This document shows positions 44,969 to 55,162 of a stretch of 64,000 nucleotides of DNA, piece after piece. The notes beneath the pieces were generated by a model. It ran no database searches, was not told the DNA's origin, and worked only from the letters and a program-made list of their open reading frames with translations. The translations under genes were made by a program, and so were the position numbers. Every line of letters begins with the position of its first letter. Within the stretch, counting starts at the first letter, position 1. Source of the DNA: Nemertoderma westbladi (lineage: Eukaryota; Xenacoelomorpha; Nemertodermatida; Nemertodermatidae); assembly GCA_032718475.1 (NCBI GenBank), contig JAUCBJ010007209.1, positions 1 to 64,000 of the forward strand. Direction: 5' to 3'.

Positions 44969-46008
44969 GGGTAAATCTTTTCGACCTACGCGTAGTTCGC
45001 AACATGTGGTCATATATCACCAGTTTCAGAGTTTTAACATTAACTACGCGTAGGTGCCACCCATAACTATGCCTATACGTCGCGTTTATCATTAGTAGGC
45101 CTACATATTCCAAGCGAGTCAGTACTAAAATAAGACAATACGGTATGTTCAATAAACAACCCACAACCATAAAATGCTTTCAACAGTAATGTATCCTATA
45201 CCTGTATAATACTCTATATAGAGGAATACGCTAAGACTACATATTCTTCACTTCATGCGTTACGGGTGCTAAAAATGTGTTACCGGTAATAATGTTTAGA
45301 GTTCAAAATTAGTTTACAAAGGAAATAGGCCGATGGTTCTTATCGATTCTCGATGCTTTTTATTGCCTTTGTTCACGATAGGGCAAGGATATATTTAATA
45401 TGTTAACCCCTTGACAAGGGAAGGGGGAGACTAAATTGTCTACCATGGTTTGTTGCACTTATTATTTGACCAAACAATTGAAATATATGCAGTATTTATC
45501 AGCTTTGGCTTAACCAATTCACCGGTAGACTGGTAGATTACTACTGTAGAATATTTAAATAATCCAATGGAAAAAAAGATACTTGAATCATGAGACGTGA
45601 ATTTTAAGTCTACTTTTTATTCATCCTGTGTTTGTATGTGAAAGAGCCGAATATTATTTATTTACCAGTGCTGTATGTAGAGATATGAGTTTCTGATTCT
45701 GTTATTCCATTTGTATGATAATCAGATACCTGACATATATACCGATACTTGCCTAACAACTCAACCCTACCGGACCTGAAATGAAAAAGTATTGTTATCA
45801 GGACTGCTACGCGTAGCACCTACGCGTAGTTTCAAAATACCTACGCGTAGTTCCAAAATAACTGCGCGTAGTTTTAAAACACCTACGCGTAGTTGTTAAA
45901 AAGGCGGTACTGCGGTAAGTCTGGCCCTACCGGTAAATGACAGGAATGGAAGTTACAAACTACTCGTAGCTACGCGTAGGCCTACGCGTAGGTCGAAAAG
46001 ATTTACCC
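44969..46008. mobile_element. 1.04 kb DNA element with CTACGCGTAG clusters
   Basis: Perfect 8-bp direct repeats CTGTAATA flank it (44961-44968 and 46009-46016). The ends are a 27-bp perfect inverted repeat starting GGGTAAATCTTTTCGACC. The palindromic decamer CTACGCGTAG occurs twice near the left end (44987, 45043) and six times near the right end (about 45808-45990), plus one variant. No transposase frame. Architecture matches the element at 41704-42872. Confidence 0.85.
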
Positions 46009-46019
46009 CTGTAATACTG

Positions 46020-46620
46020 TAATATGTAATAGACCTACCAGGCTGCCAGGTACCAGTCGCCAGTCTGCCAGTCCCAAAGCACAGAATCCTGCAGTCAGGC
46101 AGTCAGTCTGTCAGTACTCAGGCTCAGACTCTGGACTCAGACTGTCAACCATCGTCAGACTCAGACCAATCCAGCAATCCAGTCAGCCAGTTCTTCAGTC
46201 TACCACTGCCCAGCTGCCACCTGCCAGTAGGCTGGTAGGTGTAGAAGTAGCAGTAGACTAGACTAGTCTGCTGCTGCTAGGCTGCTAGGCCTACTGGTGT
46301 ACTGACTAATACAGTAGGTCTACCAGAACCAGAGCACCAGTACCGGTACTAGTCAGCTACTGTCAGAATGTACTGTACGGGTACCAGCGTTAGCTGTTAG
46401 CGTGCAGCCGTACCGTCAGACCGTACTGCTGTACAGCTGTACTGCCGTAGCATGGTAGCCTACCTAACTGCCTAATAATAGGCAGACAGGCCTATTATCC
46501 AGTTATCACAGTGCTACAGTGGGTGCAGTGCACAGTACAGCAGTTGCAGTAGTCAGGTAGTATCAGGCAGTCAGGACGCAGCTGAGCTGCGCAGGATATT
46601 TAGGCTGTTAGGCCTAACTG
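46020..46620. other. CAGT-rich low-complexity stretch before CCT7
   Basis: About 600 bp dominated by short words such as CAGTC, CCAGT, GTAC and GCTAG, less AT-rich than its surroundings. No coding frame. It lies 0.5-1.1 kb upstream of the CCT7 start, separated from it by a MITE. Confidence 0.5.
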
Positions 46621-46624
46621 CAGT

Positions 46625-47030
46625 CAGGAACACTGGTCACAATATGTCCAATTTACAGCCAGAATGTGTCCGCGGAAAACGCTCTCAGAGTGAAATTTCT
46701 CCATAGAAAACAATGCTAAATTTCATTTGAAATCCGGCAGTGAAATTTTAACATTGGCATTCTAAAAATTATGCCATTAGAATCGCCATAAAATTCTGTA
46801 TAAATTAATTTGAGAATTAGAATCTCATCTTTGGGATAACTATCATAATATTAAAAATAAAAATGTGCCCAGCTTCTGCTTTGAGTACTAGTGGAGTTAC
46901 AGCCAAAATATGTCCGGAAATATAATCGCAGCCTGCGAAGGACAAATAGTGGCTGCACGGACACTTTCTGGCTGTGAATATGTGGACAATTTTTGGCTGA
47001 GCTTCAGCCAGAAAGTGACCAGTGTTCCTA
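46625..47030. mobile_element. hAT-like MITE, 406 bp, upstream of CCT7
   Basis: Inverted ends CAGGAACACTGGTCAC and GTGACCAGTGTTCCTA; the flanking 8-mers ACTGCAGT and ACTGAACT agree at 6 of 8 positions. Subterminal ACAGCCA(G/A)AATGTGTCC-type words repeat in both orientations. It ends about 100 bp before the CCT7 ATG, so it may lie in the promoter or 5' leader. Confidence 0.65.
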
Positions 47031-47132
47031 ACTGAACTGCCTAATACAGTATCGCGTACCGGTAATAGGTGTTGACTGTTGACGAATAGCAATACTGCAA
47101 ATATAACTGTATAACGACAGAACGATACTAGG

Positions 47133-47222
47133 ATGATGAGGCCTCAAATAATTTTACTAAAGGAAGGAACTGATACCTCGCAGGGATTGCCACAACTTTT
47201 ATCTAACATCGGAGCATGTCAG
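47133..47222 (+). CDS. CCT7: CCT7 (TRiC/CCT subunit eta), exon 1
   Basis: CCT7 is one of eight subunits of the cytosolic ring chaperonin that folds actin, tubulin and other proteins using ATP. The tandem ATG ATG at 47133 opens [20 protein letters not shown], the recognisable eta N-terminus, and the exon ends at CAG|GTAATT after 30 codons in phase 0. Splicing to exon 2 gives the usual order ...NIGACQ then [12 protein letters not shown]. The exon is too short to stand out by length and is called from the protein family. Confidence 0.93.
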
Positions 47223-47307
47223 GTAATTTTATTTATAGTCAGAAAATTGCTGTAGGCCTGGGACCCTATTGTAGATTAAGTACCGGTACCGTACTTAAGT
47301 TTAAGTG

Positions 47308-47545
47308 AGGCCCGGCACCCGGTTCTGGTTCACTTCACAGATACACTCTGCGGTGACAGCCTGACAGCGCGGTAGTTTTACGTCGCATTTTGAACACACT
47401 TTGGCAGCGCTGACACCGAGTTTTCACAGCGCCGTAACCCAAAACCGGAACGCTGTGATTGAACATGACCAGCCATTGCTATTTAACAGCGCTCTCACCA
47501 ACTGTCATTGCGAAGTCAGGAAGTGTATCTGTGAACTGGGCCTAA
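47308..47545. repeat. Possible small inverted-repeat element in CCT7 intron 1
   Basis: TTCACTTCACAGATACACT on the left faces AGTGTATCTGTGAACTGGGCC on the right; AGCGC and ACAGCG words recur inside. Arms are imperfect and no target duplication was found. Confidence 0.4.
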
Positions 47546-48062
47546 GCCTTAGTTTTACATGATGTACTGGCAGATGTGTGTGAGTGTGTGGCAGCTCTAG
47601 CAGTCTAGTCCTTGTAGCCTACTGCAGTAGTGAAATCATTAGAAAATGTGCGCATGCGCTACTCCGCTATTCATTTATAAAAAGCGTGAAGCGCCACCAG
47701 AGACTTGTTAGGTTGGTGTGGGTGGTTTATGTCACCCCACGGCCCAAATGTCCCACGAAGCACGGAGGTATTGCATTTGCATATAAAACGCATTTAAACG
47801 TTTATATTTAACGATAATTGCAGCTATCGACGTCAAGAAGGGTATACGGGCTTTTGAGTTAAGGACATTGTTAACGGCTGTAGGTTACGTACGGTCTCTC
47901 TAGAGGCTGAGAGGTAGTGCTAGTGCAGTCACACATCTGAGTCTAGGTCTTTATATTAAACGGGTTAATTTTCGAACTATTTAACACCTACTTACATTAT
48001 CTTTAGGCCTAACCTTACAGCCTTAATACAAGCAATATAAATATATAACTTATTTCATTAAG

Positions 48063-48239
48063 GTCGTTGCCGATTCTGTCCGCACTACTCTGGGACCCAG
48101 AGGGATGGATAAACTCATCGTCGACGCCCAAGGGAAAGCCACGATATCCAACGACGGAGCCACAATACTCAAACTATTGGAAGTTGTTCATCCCGCCGCT
48201 AAAACATTGGTTGAAATCTCACATTCTCAGGACGTTGAG
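48063..48239 (+). CDS. CCT7: CCT7, exon 2
   Basis: 59 codons, phase 0 at both edges, acceptor ATTAAG and donor GAG|GTGAGT. It carries the group II chaperonin ATP-site segments [11 protein letters not shown] and [10 protein letters not shown], and ends SHSQDVE. The next exon starts VGDGTTT, the catalytic loop. Intron 2 (48240-55024) is 6.8 kb and contains a LINE remnant and an antisense SLC6-like gene. Confidence 0.95.
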
Positions 48240-48449
48240 GTGAGTAGTTTATTGTGTGGCTTTTTTATTATGAGAGAGATATTCACTAACTATTGTTGAT
48301 TTATTTAATTTCTTTTCTAGTATCGCTAATTAGTTAAATTATTCAAATAAAATTCGGCAACTTATTGTTTATCTATTTGTGTTTGTTAATTTCTTTATGT
48401 ATTTAATTTTTTTTTTTCTGACTGCTTCTTGTGGCCAGTGAGGGATTTA

Positions 48450-48502
48450 GGGGGGGGGGGGGGGGGGGGGCATTGGGCCATGCCCCCCCCCCCCCCCCCC
48501 CC
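48450..48502. repeat. Facing G21 and C20 runs
   Basis: 21 G (48450-48470), a 12-base spacer CATTGGGCCATG, then 20 C (48483-48502). The runs can pair as a 20-bp G:C hairpin, or the G strand can form a quadruplex. They lie 210 bp after the CCT7 exon 2 donor. Confidence 0.9.
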
Positions 48503-49159
48503 TTGAGGGTACGGAGAAATTTCATTAAATATTGTAATATCTTTAAAATGCTTTGCCTTTCCAGCAAAGCAAAATATGTTAGTTACATTAGCAGCCCGAC
48601 CAGATAGGATTCACATTGTCTCATCCCAGGCATATGGGTAGCCAAAGAAAGGTTAACTTAGCTAAATATAAGAAGACTCCATCTAAATGTTGTAGCCCTC
48701 AGCAAGGGGAGCCTAATTGACCACAGCAGGAGGGCGCCTCATTGTTACTGCTGTTCAGCATCGTGGGTACAGTGTACTGTAGGGAACAGCATTGATGTTT
48801 TGACTCCACCTGTGTTTAAATAGTCTGACAGTGTTCAGTATTGCAATGCGCAAGATTGGTACGTAGCCCAATGTAATAATATAGTGATGTAAAGTAATCT
48901 TATTGAAGTGAACTGGGAGGCCACAGGCCAAGGCCATTATGTGGTCTGATTGGACAGAGCTTGTTAAGTCGCTGGTTATGTAATAACGGTTAATAGTCTT
49001 GTCAGATATCATACTGTCAATTGGATTACTATTATTTTAATATTATAGGGATCCTACTATTATAACGTTGATAGAGTATATAATTTTTTATGTATTCAAT
49101 GTATCTATTTAAATCTATTGTTTTAATAATCAGGGCCGGATTTAGGCATATAGGCCGAG

Positions 49160-50279
49160 TAGGCCGCCGCCTAGGGCCTCCCACAACGACGGGGCATTGT
49201 TGATGCCATCAATGATGCCGACGACAGCAGGCAATCATCCCAGGGATGGAAATCGATCAACTTGCTTACTGGGCGGAAAAGCCAACCAACCACCAAGGTT
49301 AAGGCTGAATCACCAGCCGATCGCCTCAATGGTTGGAAGGCCCACTTTGAAAAGCTCCTCAATAATGACACGGTATTGCCTGATAACTTTATAGAAGTAA
49401 AAGTGTCTGAGTCTGTACTCCCAGATATTCCCATTGGCGATAGTCCTACTGGCTCCAGAAGTCGAGGAAATCCTGCCAAGTATCTAACTGATCTAGACTT
49501 TGCTGATGACTTAGGAGTACTCTCAGAATCACTAGAGGGAGCCCAACGGCTCCTCAGCTCATTAGAACATGCTGCTTCTAGTGTTGGTCTTTTTATTAAC
49601 TCCAAAAAAGACCAAAATTGTGACAGTTGACTTAGAAAGTCCTCAGCAAGTCTCTGACCGGATGAGCAAAAGCTCAAAGGATGGTATGCTTGAGCATGTG
49701 GACGACTTCTGTTACCTGGGATCATGGATCCGGAAGTCAGGTGAGGACCTTCGAATACGTAAGAGAAAGGCATGGGCGGCCTTGAATAGGCTTTCCAGGA
49801 TTTGGAAGTCACCGAGAATTAATCGGAAACTTAAGGTCCGATTATTTAGAGCAGCAGTAGTTCCAGTACTTCTCTACGGGAGTCCATGCTGGGCTCTAAT
49901 TGCTGAGGACACCAAATCTCTGGATGGCGCATTCACAAGAATGCTACGCCGGGTTCACTGTGTCAAGTACAATGCACACATCTCCAACCAGACACTACAT
50001 AACATTGGAGGTGTCTCATTGGTTCCCCCAAGCTTGACACTAGAACAAAATCGCCTCCGCTTTGCAGGACATTGCTTTCGCCGTGAGGACCAGCCAGTGC
50101 ACAATCTTGTACTTTGGCAGCCTCATGGAGTGAATAAGCATGGTGGACAGCCCATGACTTTCTTGAGACGCATCTTAAAGGACACTGGCCTTAAAGATGC
50201 GGATGATCTAGCAAATGTCATGGGTGATAGGGAGTTGTGGCGGTGCAATTTTGTCGACAAGCCGGCACAGCATTCTTAG
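49160..50279 (+). mobile_element. LINE (non-LTR retrotransposon) remnant
   Basis: Encodes the end of a reverse transcriptase and the C-terminal domain of a non-LTR element: NGWKAHFEKLLNN (region before RT), the RT catalytic core LTDLDFADDLGVLSE, VDDFCYLGSWI, then LLYGSPCWAL and LRFAGHCFRREDQPVHNLVL. Most of the RT fingers and palm are missing between the first two segments, and a frameshift near 49610 separates two frames (49262-49630 and 49569-50279). It is therefore dead. Clade not assigned. 3' fragments of the same family are at 8056 and 41025. Confidence 0.85.
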
Positions 50280-50399
50280 TAGTAGTACTACAACTACCTA
50301 CTACTACTACTACTGCTACTCCTACCTTAATATGCTCTGGCTAAACCAATGGATAGGCCTATATTTCATTATTTAAACGAATTAAAAGGTACCTTTTTT

Positions 50400-52330
50400 T
50401 GGTAAAAACGAACCGCCCTTTTAAAATCCTGGCCACGGGCCTGTAAACTAGTGCTGTAAAAACAAATATCTAGATTCTAGATCTAGATTTCCCGACCCCG
50501 TATGCAAGCACTTACGAACTCAGCCGTAGCCACCTAAGGTTTATTGCATTGCAGTATCGGAGTATGCCATTATAACTTGTAGCTTCGAGCTAGTTGCTAT
50601 TGGCTCGTCGCCAATAGCTACTTGCTGCGAAACCAGTAGCTACTGGCCGCGAAGCTACTGCTATTTACGCGAGGAAAATAGCCCTCAACCAATTCTGAGC
50701 CGTGGCTGCATATTTCCTTTTCATAACCTGTGTGCGATACAATAATTTAATCAATAATATTCAGTTTTTAATTATTACTAGCCATAGCTAACTATATATG
50801 TTAATTTATTAACTATTAATTTTAGTAATAATACCAACATACATGTAACACCGAGGGTGCAAAGTAGAGAGAGATACGCCCTGCCTGACTAGACTAGTCC
50901 CTTTATAGCATTCAGGCCAAAACGAGACTTTTTTTGAAAATGTTCTACAACTTCATCTATTTATTTTCTACAAATATTTTGTTCTAGAACATTTATACTG
51001 TGTTGTAGAACAGCGTGTGTGGGTTCTTCAGAATCTGGTTATATTTTGTTCTAGAACAAACGAGTGTGGGGTCTGAAACTGGTTGGTTAGGTGCTACATC
51101 TACAATAATTAAATATTAAAGAAAGCCGTTGAAAACTTTTCATATAATATGTGATTTGTGGAAATTAACTGAAAGATGCAAAACAAAGATATTAGTAGAC
51201 GAGGAACCATTGCAGATAGCTGTGTGTTTCATGGAAACCTGGATGACAGTGTCTCAAATAGCCGGTAGCTACGAGCCGAGGCCAACAGCTACTAGCCTGC
51301 CGATAGTAGCTATTTTCGCGCACCAACCCTATTTTGTAAAAAAAATTCATTTTAAATTTTTTAATAACTGAAAATACCCATGTTCTTTGTAATTTTTAAT
51401 TAAAAAATGGGGAAATATTATTAAATTAAGTAAAGCGCAGATGTCCTGAAGTAGGTTGTTCTCCTACCGTATAATGTCGCATTGATATAAATTGCAATAC
51501 TTTTGACAATTAATATCAATGACCATCTTTACCTGGTGTTAACCGGTTACCGGATACCTTAATTACAAATTATTGGGGCATCGCTCAGGATGAAGTAACC
51601 AAGCCCACTTTACGAGTACGGGTTCCTCTATATCAACGTTTGCCTAGTAGCCATCTAGCAGAAGACTGGAGAACTGCCCACTGAAAATCCTCCCTCATAA
51701 ATTATGTTATAGGCATTTAACGTACTCAGATAGGGGGGGGAAACTGGACGCAATAAAAATTCATCCCTCTCCAGGGGAAATTCGACGCAAATAACAGCTG
51801 ATTACTCTCAAAAATAAAACTGTAACCTGTTCTATTGTATTTAGTTTATTGTTTTGGTTAAAATAACGTGCCACTGTAACCTGCTCCTTTCCCTAAATTG
51901 AGAATTTAACATTGAGGGGGAATTTTAATTCGCCAAGGCGGGTTTTGCGTCTAGTTCCCCCCCCCCCCCCCCCCCCCCCCCTGTCTCGACGTACTATATG
52001 TGTACCAGTGTAGTGTAATTTCATAAAAATTTGCTGGGACTTGGACTAAATATTATTTCCCGAGTAGTTGTTGAAGCCAATTTTATTGACCAAATTTATA
52101 AATCCGTGACTTTTTTCTAGCAACATTTCATACTACTCAAACAGCCATCACCCAGAGGAAATATTACAGAATGACAATATGATAGTGATATCCAGGAGTT
52201 TTGACTGTCTCTTTCCCTTAATTTAAAATGTTGCCTAGACGATTTTAATTATAACATAATTTATTATGTAAATATTGTATTTATTATTATGTATTTATTT
52301 AAATAACATACTTCGCCGAGATTTGATAGT
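50400..52330. other. Non-coding with palindrome clusters and repeat D
   Basis: No gene supported. A MITE-end-like word CAGGCCCGTGGCCAGGATTT (complement) ends at 50443. Clusters of GTAGCTAC-type palindromes lie at 50576-50700 and 51254-51335. A SINE fragment lies at 50870-50925, and repeat D copy 2 at 51735-51956 ends in a 25-base C run. A C15 run is at 52331-52345. Confidence 0.45.
51735..51956 (+). repeat. Dispersed repeat D, copy 2
   Basis: Nearly colinear with 40665-40905 (CGCAATAAAAATTCATCCCT, GTTTATTGTTTTGGTTAAAA, CGCCAAGGCGGGTTTTGCGT). It runs directly into the C run at 51957-51981. Confidence 0.8.
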
Positions 52331-52665
52331 CCCCCCCCCCCCCCCTGCATCGGCTTGCATTCAGCGGTATAACTGCAGAGTGGAGCTCGGTTTTGACATT
52401 TACCGTATATGGGGGCGCAATCAAAACTTAAATTATCGATATTTTACGAAGATGTTATTTGGCGTGGCATTAGTGACATTTATATCATACCGGTACATTA
52501 ATTATACTCTAAACACACATGCGAATCGCTGATTAACTTACACGTGCTATCTACTGGTAATATACAATTAAATAGTTTGTCATTTATAGTATCAACCGTC
52601 ACCTCGTATGATAATATAATGTTTTATTTAATTAGTCTGTGAATGGCAAACTAGTTGGATAACCG

Positions 52666-54321
52666 TTACTCTTGGCCGTACTTAGTGTATCCGTTTATAT
52701 TAATGCCCTCCTGTTCAGCCATCAACTCATCATCTTGTCGGATGGTTTGCCTGAACTTGTCCCCCAGACTCCCGTTGGCTCTGACTAAAGCGACGATTCC
52801 AAATATAATTATTACTAGCAGAGGTGGGGCTAAGGCCACGAGGCTTACAATGGGGTAATAGCTAGCCATCCATGGGTAAAATAACGACATCAGCGGTATT
52901 AGTATTAGGGATGGTATGAGATAGGTCATCCGAAGGATGTCTGCGTTAGGGTATCGCTCTCCCATTTTACTTACAATCACAGCGATAACAAAGAGGAATA
53001 GTGGGACAACCGTCATTGGGAAGAGTGCTGAATTTAAGGAGTGGTATATTGGGGTTCCGATGTAGCATAAAAACAATTGGCAGGTTGCCGCGATTATCAC
53101 AGTAACTAGAACGGTAGCCTTTATGTGTGAGACACTGGTGTAGCTGTCCTGTACCAGTGTTGTTAATGCAAACATGTTGACGGACATGATGTTGAAGGAA
53201 CTCAACATAGACAACACCAACAGAATTACGCACCAGACAGTTGGGGCTGGCAATATTGATATCCCATTTAGAATTCCGTAGACTCCTTCAGATGTGTGCT
53301 CCATACCAGATCTACCGACTGCATACATGTATGCTCCTTGAATAGAGAAGACCAATATGGCTAGGATTATAGAGAACGCGAATTGTGCTATCGGCATTGT
53401 TATAGCGGTTGCTAGGTGGAAGTATCTGGATCGTTTCGTTGCCAAGCGGCTGGAGATAGCTGGTAGTATCGCGAATCCGACGCCAACGTTGTACAGCGCC
53501 CTTAGCGCTGAGTCCACCCAGAGCCGAGGCTCGCCCAGGAGGTAAAATTCGGGGTAGAACAGATACTGCATACCCCCGTGAACGCCATCCATGGTGCAGC
53601 CTCGTATGGTTAGAGCCACCACGCAAACAATGATAGCCAATGTGGTTACCATAACTACTCGTCCGTAGGCCTTCACGCCCGCTAAGAGGCAGAGACACGC
53701 CGCGAGTACGAGCACCATGGCTGCGATGTCGAGGTTGATGTTGAGTATAATCGGCGATCCTTCCATTGCGTATCTGTAAAACTCGCTAGTTGACGGGGTT
53801 TTGTAATTATAATAGTCGACGTATTGGGGGTAATAGTCGGGGCTCGTTGTGGTTGTTTCGTAGTCCTCGTCAGGGGCGGGGTCACTATCTTCGCAGTTGG
53901 GCGAATTCCACGGGTTGTCGCACCGCTCCCAGACGCGACCCTGAGTCACTAGCGTAAACAGGTAGAATATCGGGAGAGAAGCGCGCCCGATATCGCATAC
54001 GGATATAAGTAAACAGAGGAAGGCCTGACAGACCCCGATCCCCTTAAACAGCGGGGCCGTGTTCCACAGGCCGAGGGCCCCTCGTTGTGACTCCGCCCCT
54101 AAGCTCGTCTCCATGTAGAACAGCGGTATACTCATGAGCAACGTCATGACCAGGTTCATCACGAAGAATATACAACCGCCGCTGTAGAAAGCGTAAAAGC
54201 CCGACATCCACAACGCACTTCCGCTGAACATGAAGGCGGACAAACACGACCAGTAAGATACTGATGACTCCCATCTGTTGTTGTCGGAGGTTTTCCCTTC
54301 CATTTTATCAATATAAGTCAT
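52666..54321 (-). CDS. SLC6-family transporter-like protein, intronless and divergent
   Basis: 551 codons on the minus strand inside CCT7 intron 2. SLC6 proteins are sodium-coupled plasma-membrane carriers of neurotransmitters and amino acids, with 12 membrane segments. The family layout is clear: TM1-2 with PLFYMETSLG (residues 66-75), then LGLWNTAPLFKGIG, the extracellular loop CDNPWNSPNC with the paired cysteines 134 and 143, the TM6 region LWVDSALRALYNVGVGFAIL, and further hydrophobic segments to residue about 520. TM1 is unusual: the normal NxWRFPY motif is replaced by SALWMSGFYAFYSGG, losing residues that bind sodium. The second extracellular loop has Asp/Thr/Tyr-rich sequence. Either start (54321 or 54303) is possible. 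It may be a modified or non-transporting member. No introns, unlike most animal SLC6 genes. Confidence 0.85.
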   Translation of the reverse strand: MTYIDKMEGKTSDNNRWESSVSYWSCLSAFMFSGSALWMSGFYAFYSGGCIFFVMNLVMTLLMSIPLFYMETSLGAESQRGALGLWNTAPLFKGIGVCQAFLCLLISVCDIGRASLPIFYLFTLVTQGRVWERCDNPWNSPNCEDSDPAPDEDYETTTTSPDYYPQYVDYYNYKTPSTSEFYRYAMEGSPIILNINLDIAAMVLVLAACLCLLAGVKAYGRVVMVTTLAIIVCVVALTIRGCTMDGVHGGMQYLFYPEFYLLGEPRLWVDSALRALYNVGVGFAILPAISSRLATKRSRYFHLATAITMPIAQFAFSIILAILVFSIQGAYMYAVGRSGMEHTSEGVYGILNGISILPAPTVWCVILLVLSMLSSFNIMSVNMFALTTLVQDSYTSVSHIKATVLVTVIIAATCQLFLCYIGTPIYHSLNSALFPMTVVPLFLFVIAVIVSKMGERYPNADILRMTYLIPSLILIPLMSLFYPWMASYYPIVSLVALAPPLLVIIIFGIVALVRANGSLGDKFRQTIRQDDELMAEQEGININGYTKYGQE

Positions 54322-55024
54322 AAACTACTGTAAGTTAAGATATTCGCTCTCGTTTTTCGTGAAACTCCCACTGTTATTTTTTTAAATAATCACTTATTTT
54401 TTACCGATTTCTGTTCTCTATCGAGTAAGGGAAGGAAGGGGCAGGTATGTCGTCACAAAAATTGCGTTTTGTTGTTTTACTCTGGGTTTCTTTACTTTTT
54501 CTACCACAGGATCAGATTTAAGTGGCTGACTGCGTTTCTAATAGGAACAATAAACTAATTTACCTTTTTATTTGTGAACACGTTTCCTTTTGACCTCTTG
54601 TTTCCCTTTTTTACCATATTCCCTTCCCCTTATACTGCTTCTATCGCAGTTTGTGTAATAATATTAATAATAATAATTGCAGTTTGTAATGAGTTTTGTT
54701 TAAATGGAACTACATATTTTAAACCCATTGGAAGTTAATTATATTTATTTCCATTTTGGAATTAAAATGGTTATTAGCCGATATAGTATGTAATAGCCCA
54801 ATAGCCAATAATTACATTCCTTTAGAATATATTAAATTTATTGTCTGACTCATTTATAGTATGTCATTCATTTTCTTAATTTCATATCCAAGATGTCACA
54901 ATAATTACACGTGGCAGTTGCGTTGCGTTTTTAGAATTTGGAAAACATTCGATTCAGCTACTATTTATAATATTTTGGTTCTATTTTTGCACTTTCATAT
55001 TTTCCAATTTATTTTTTTCTTTAG
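54322..55024. other. Rest of CCT7 intron 2
   Basis: Upstream side of the SLC6-like gene and 3' part of the CCT7 intron. AT-rich and T-rich toward the acceptor TTTCTTTAG. Nothing else recognised. Confidence 0.5.
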
Positions 55025-55162
55025 GTCGGCGATGGCACAACCACAGTGACGCTATTAGCCTCTGAGATTCTGAAGCAAGTGAAGCAATATGTGGAGGAAG
55101 GAGTTCACCCTCAAATTATATGTCAGGCGTTACGTAGTGCAGCTGGGTTAGCTGTTGCTAAG
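55025..55162 (+). CDS. CCT7: CCT7, exon 3
   Basis: 46 codons, phase 0 on both sides. It begins [17 protein letters not shown], the chaperonin catalytic GDGTT loop that binds ATP phosphates, and ends [14 protein letters not shown]. The final 27 or so bases with the donor are the founding unit of the tandem array that follows immediately. Confidence 0.96.

Noticed and set aside
53312-53698. Second minus-strand frame inside the SLC6-like gene
   Set aside because: Alternate frame of a real gene; no independent motif.
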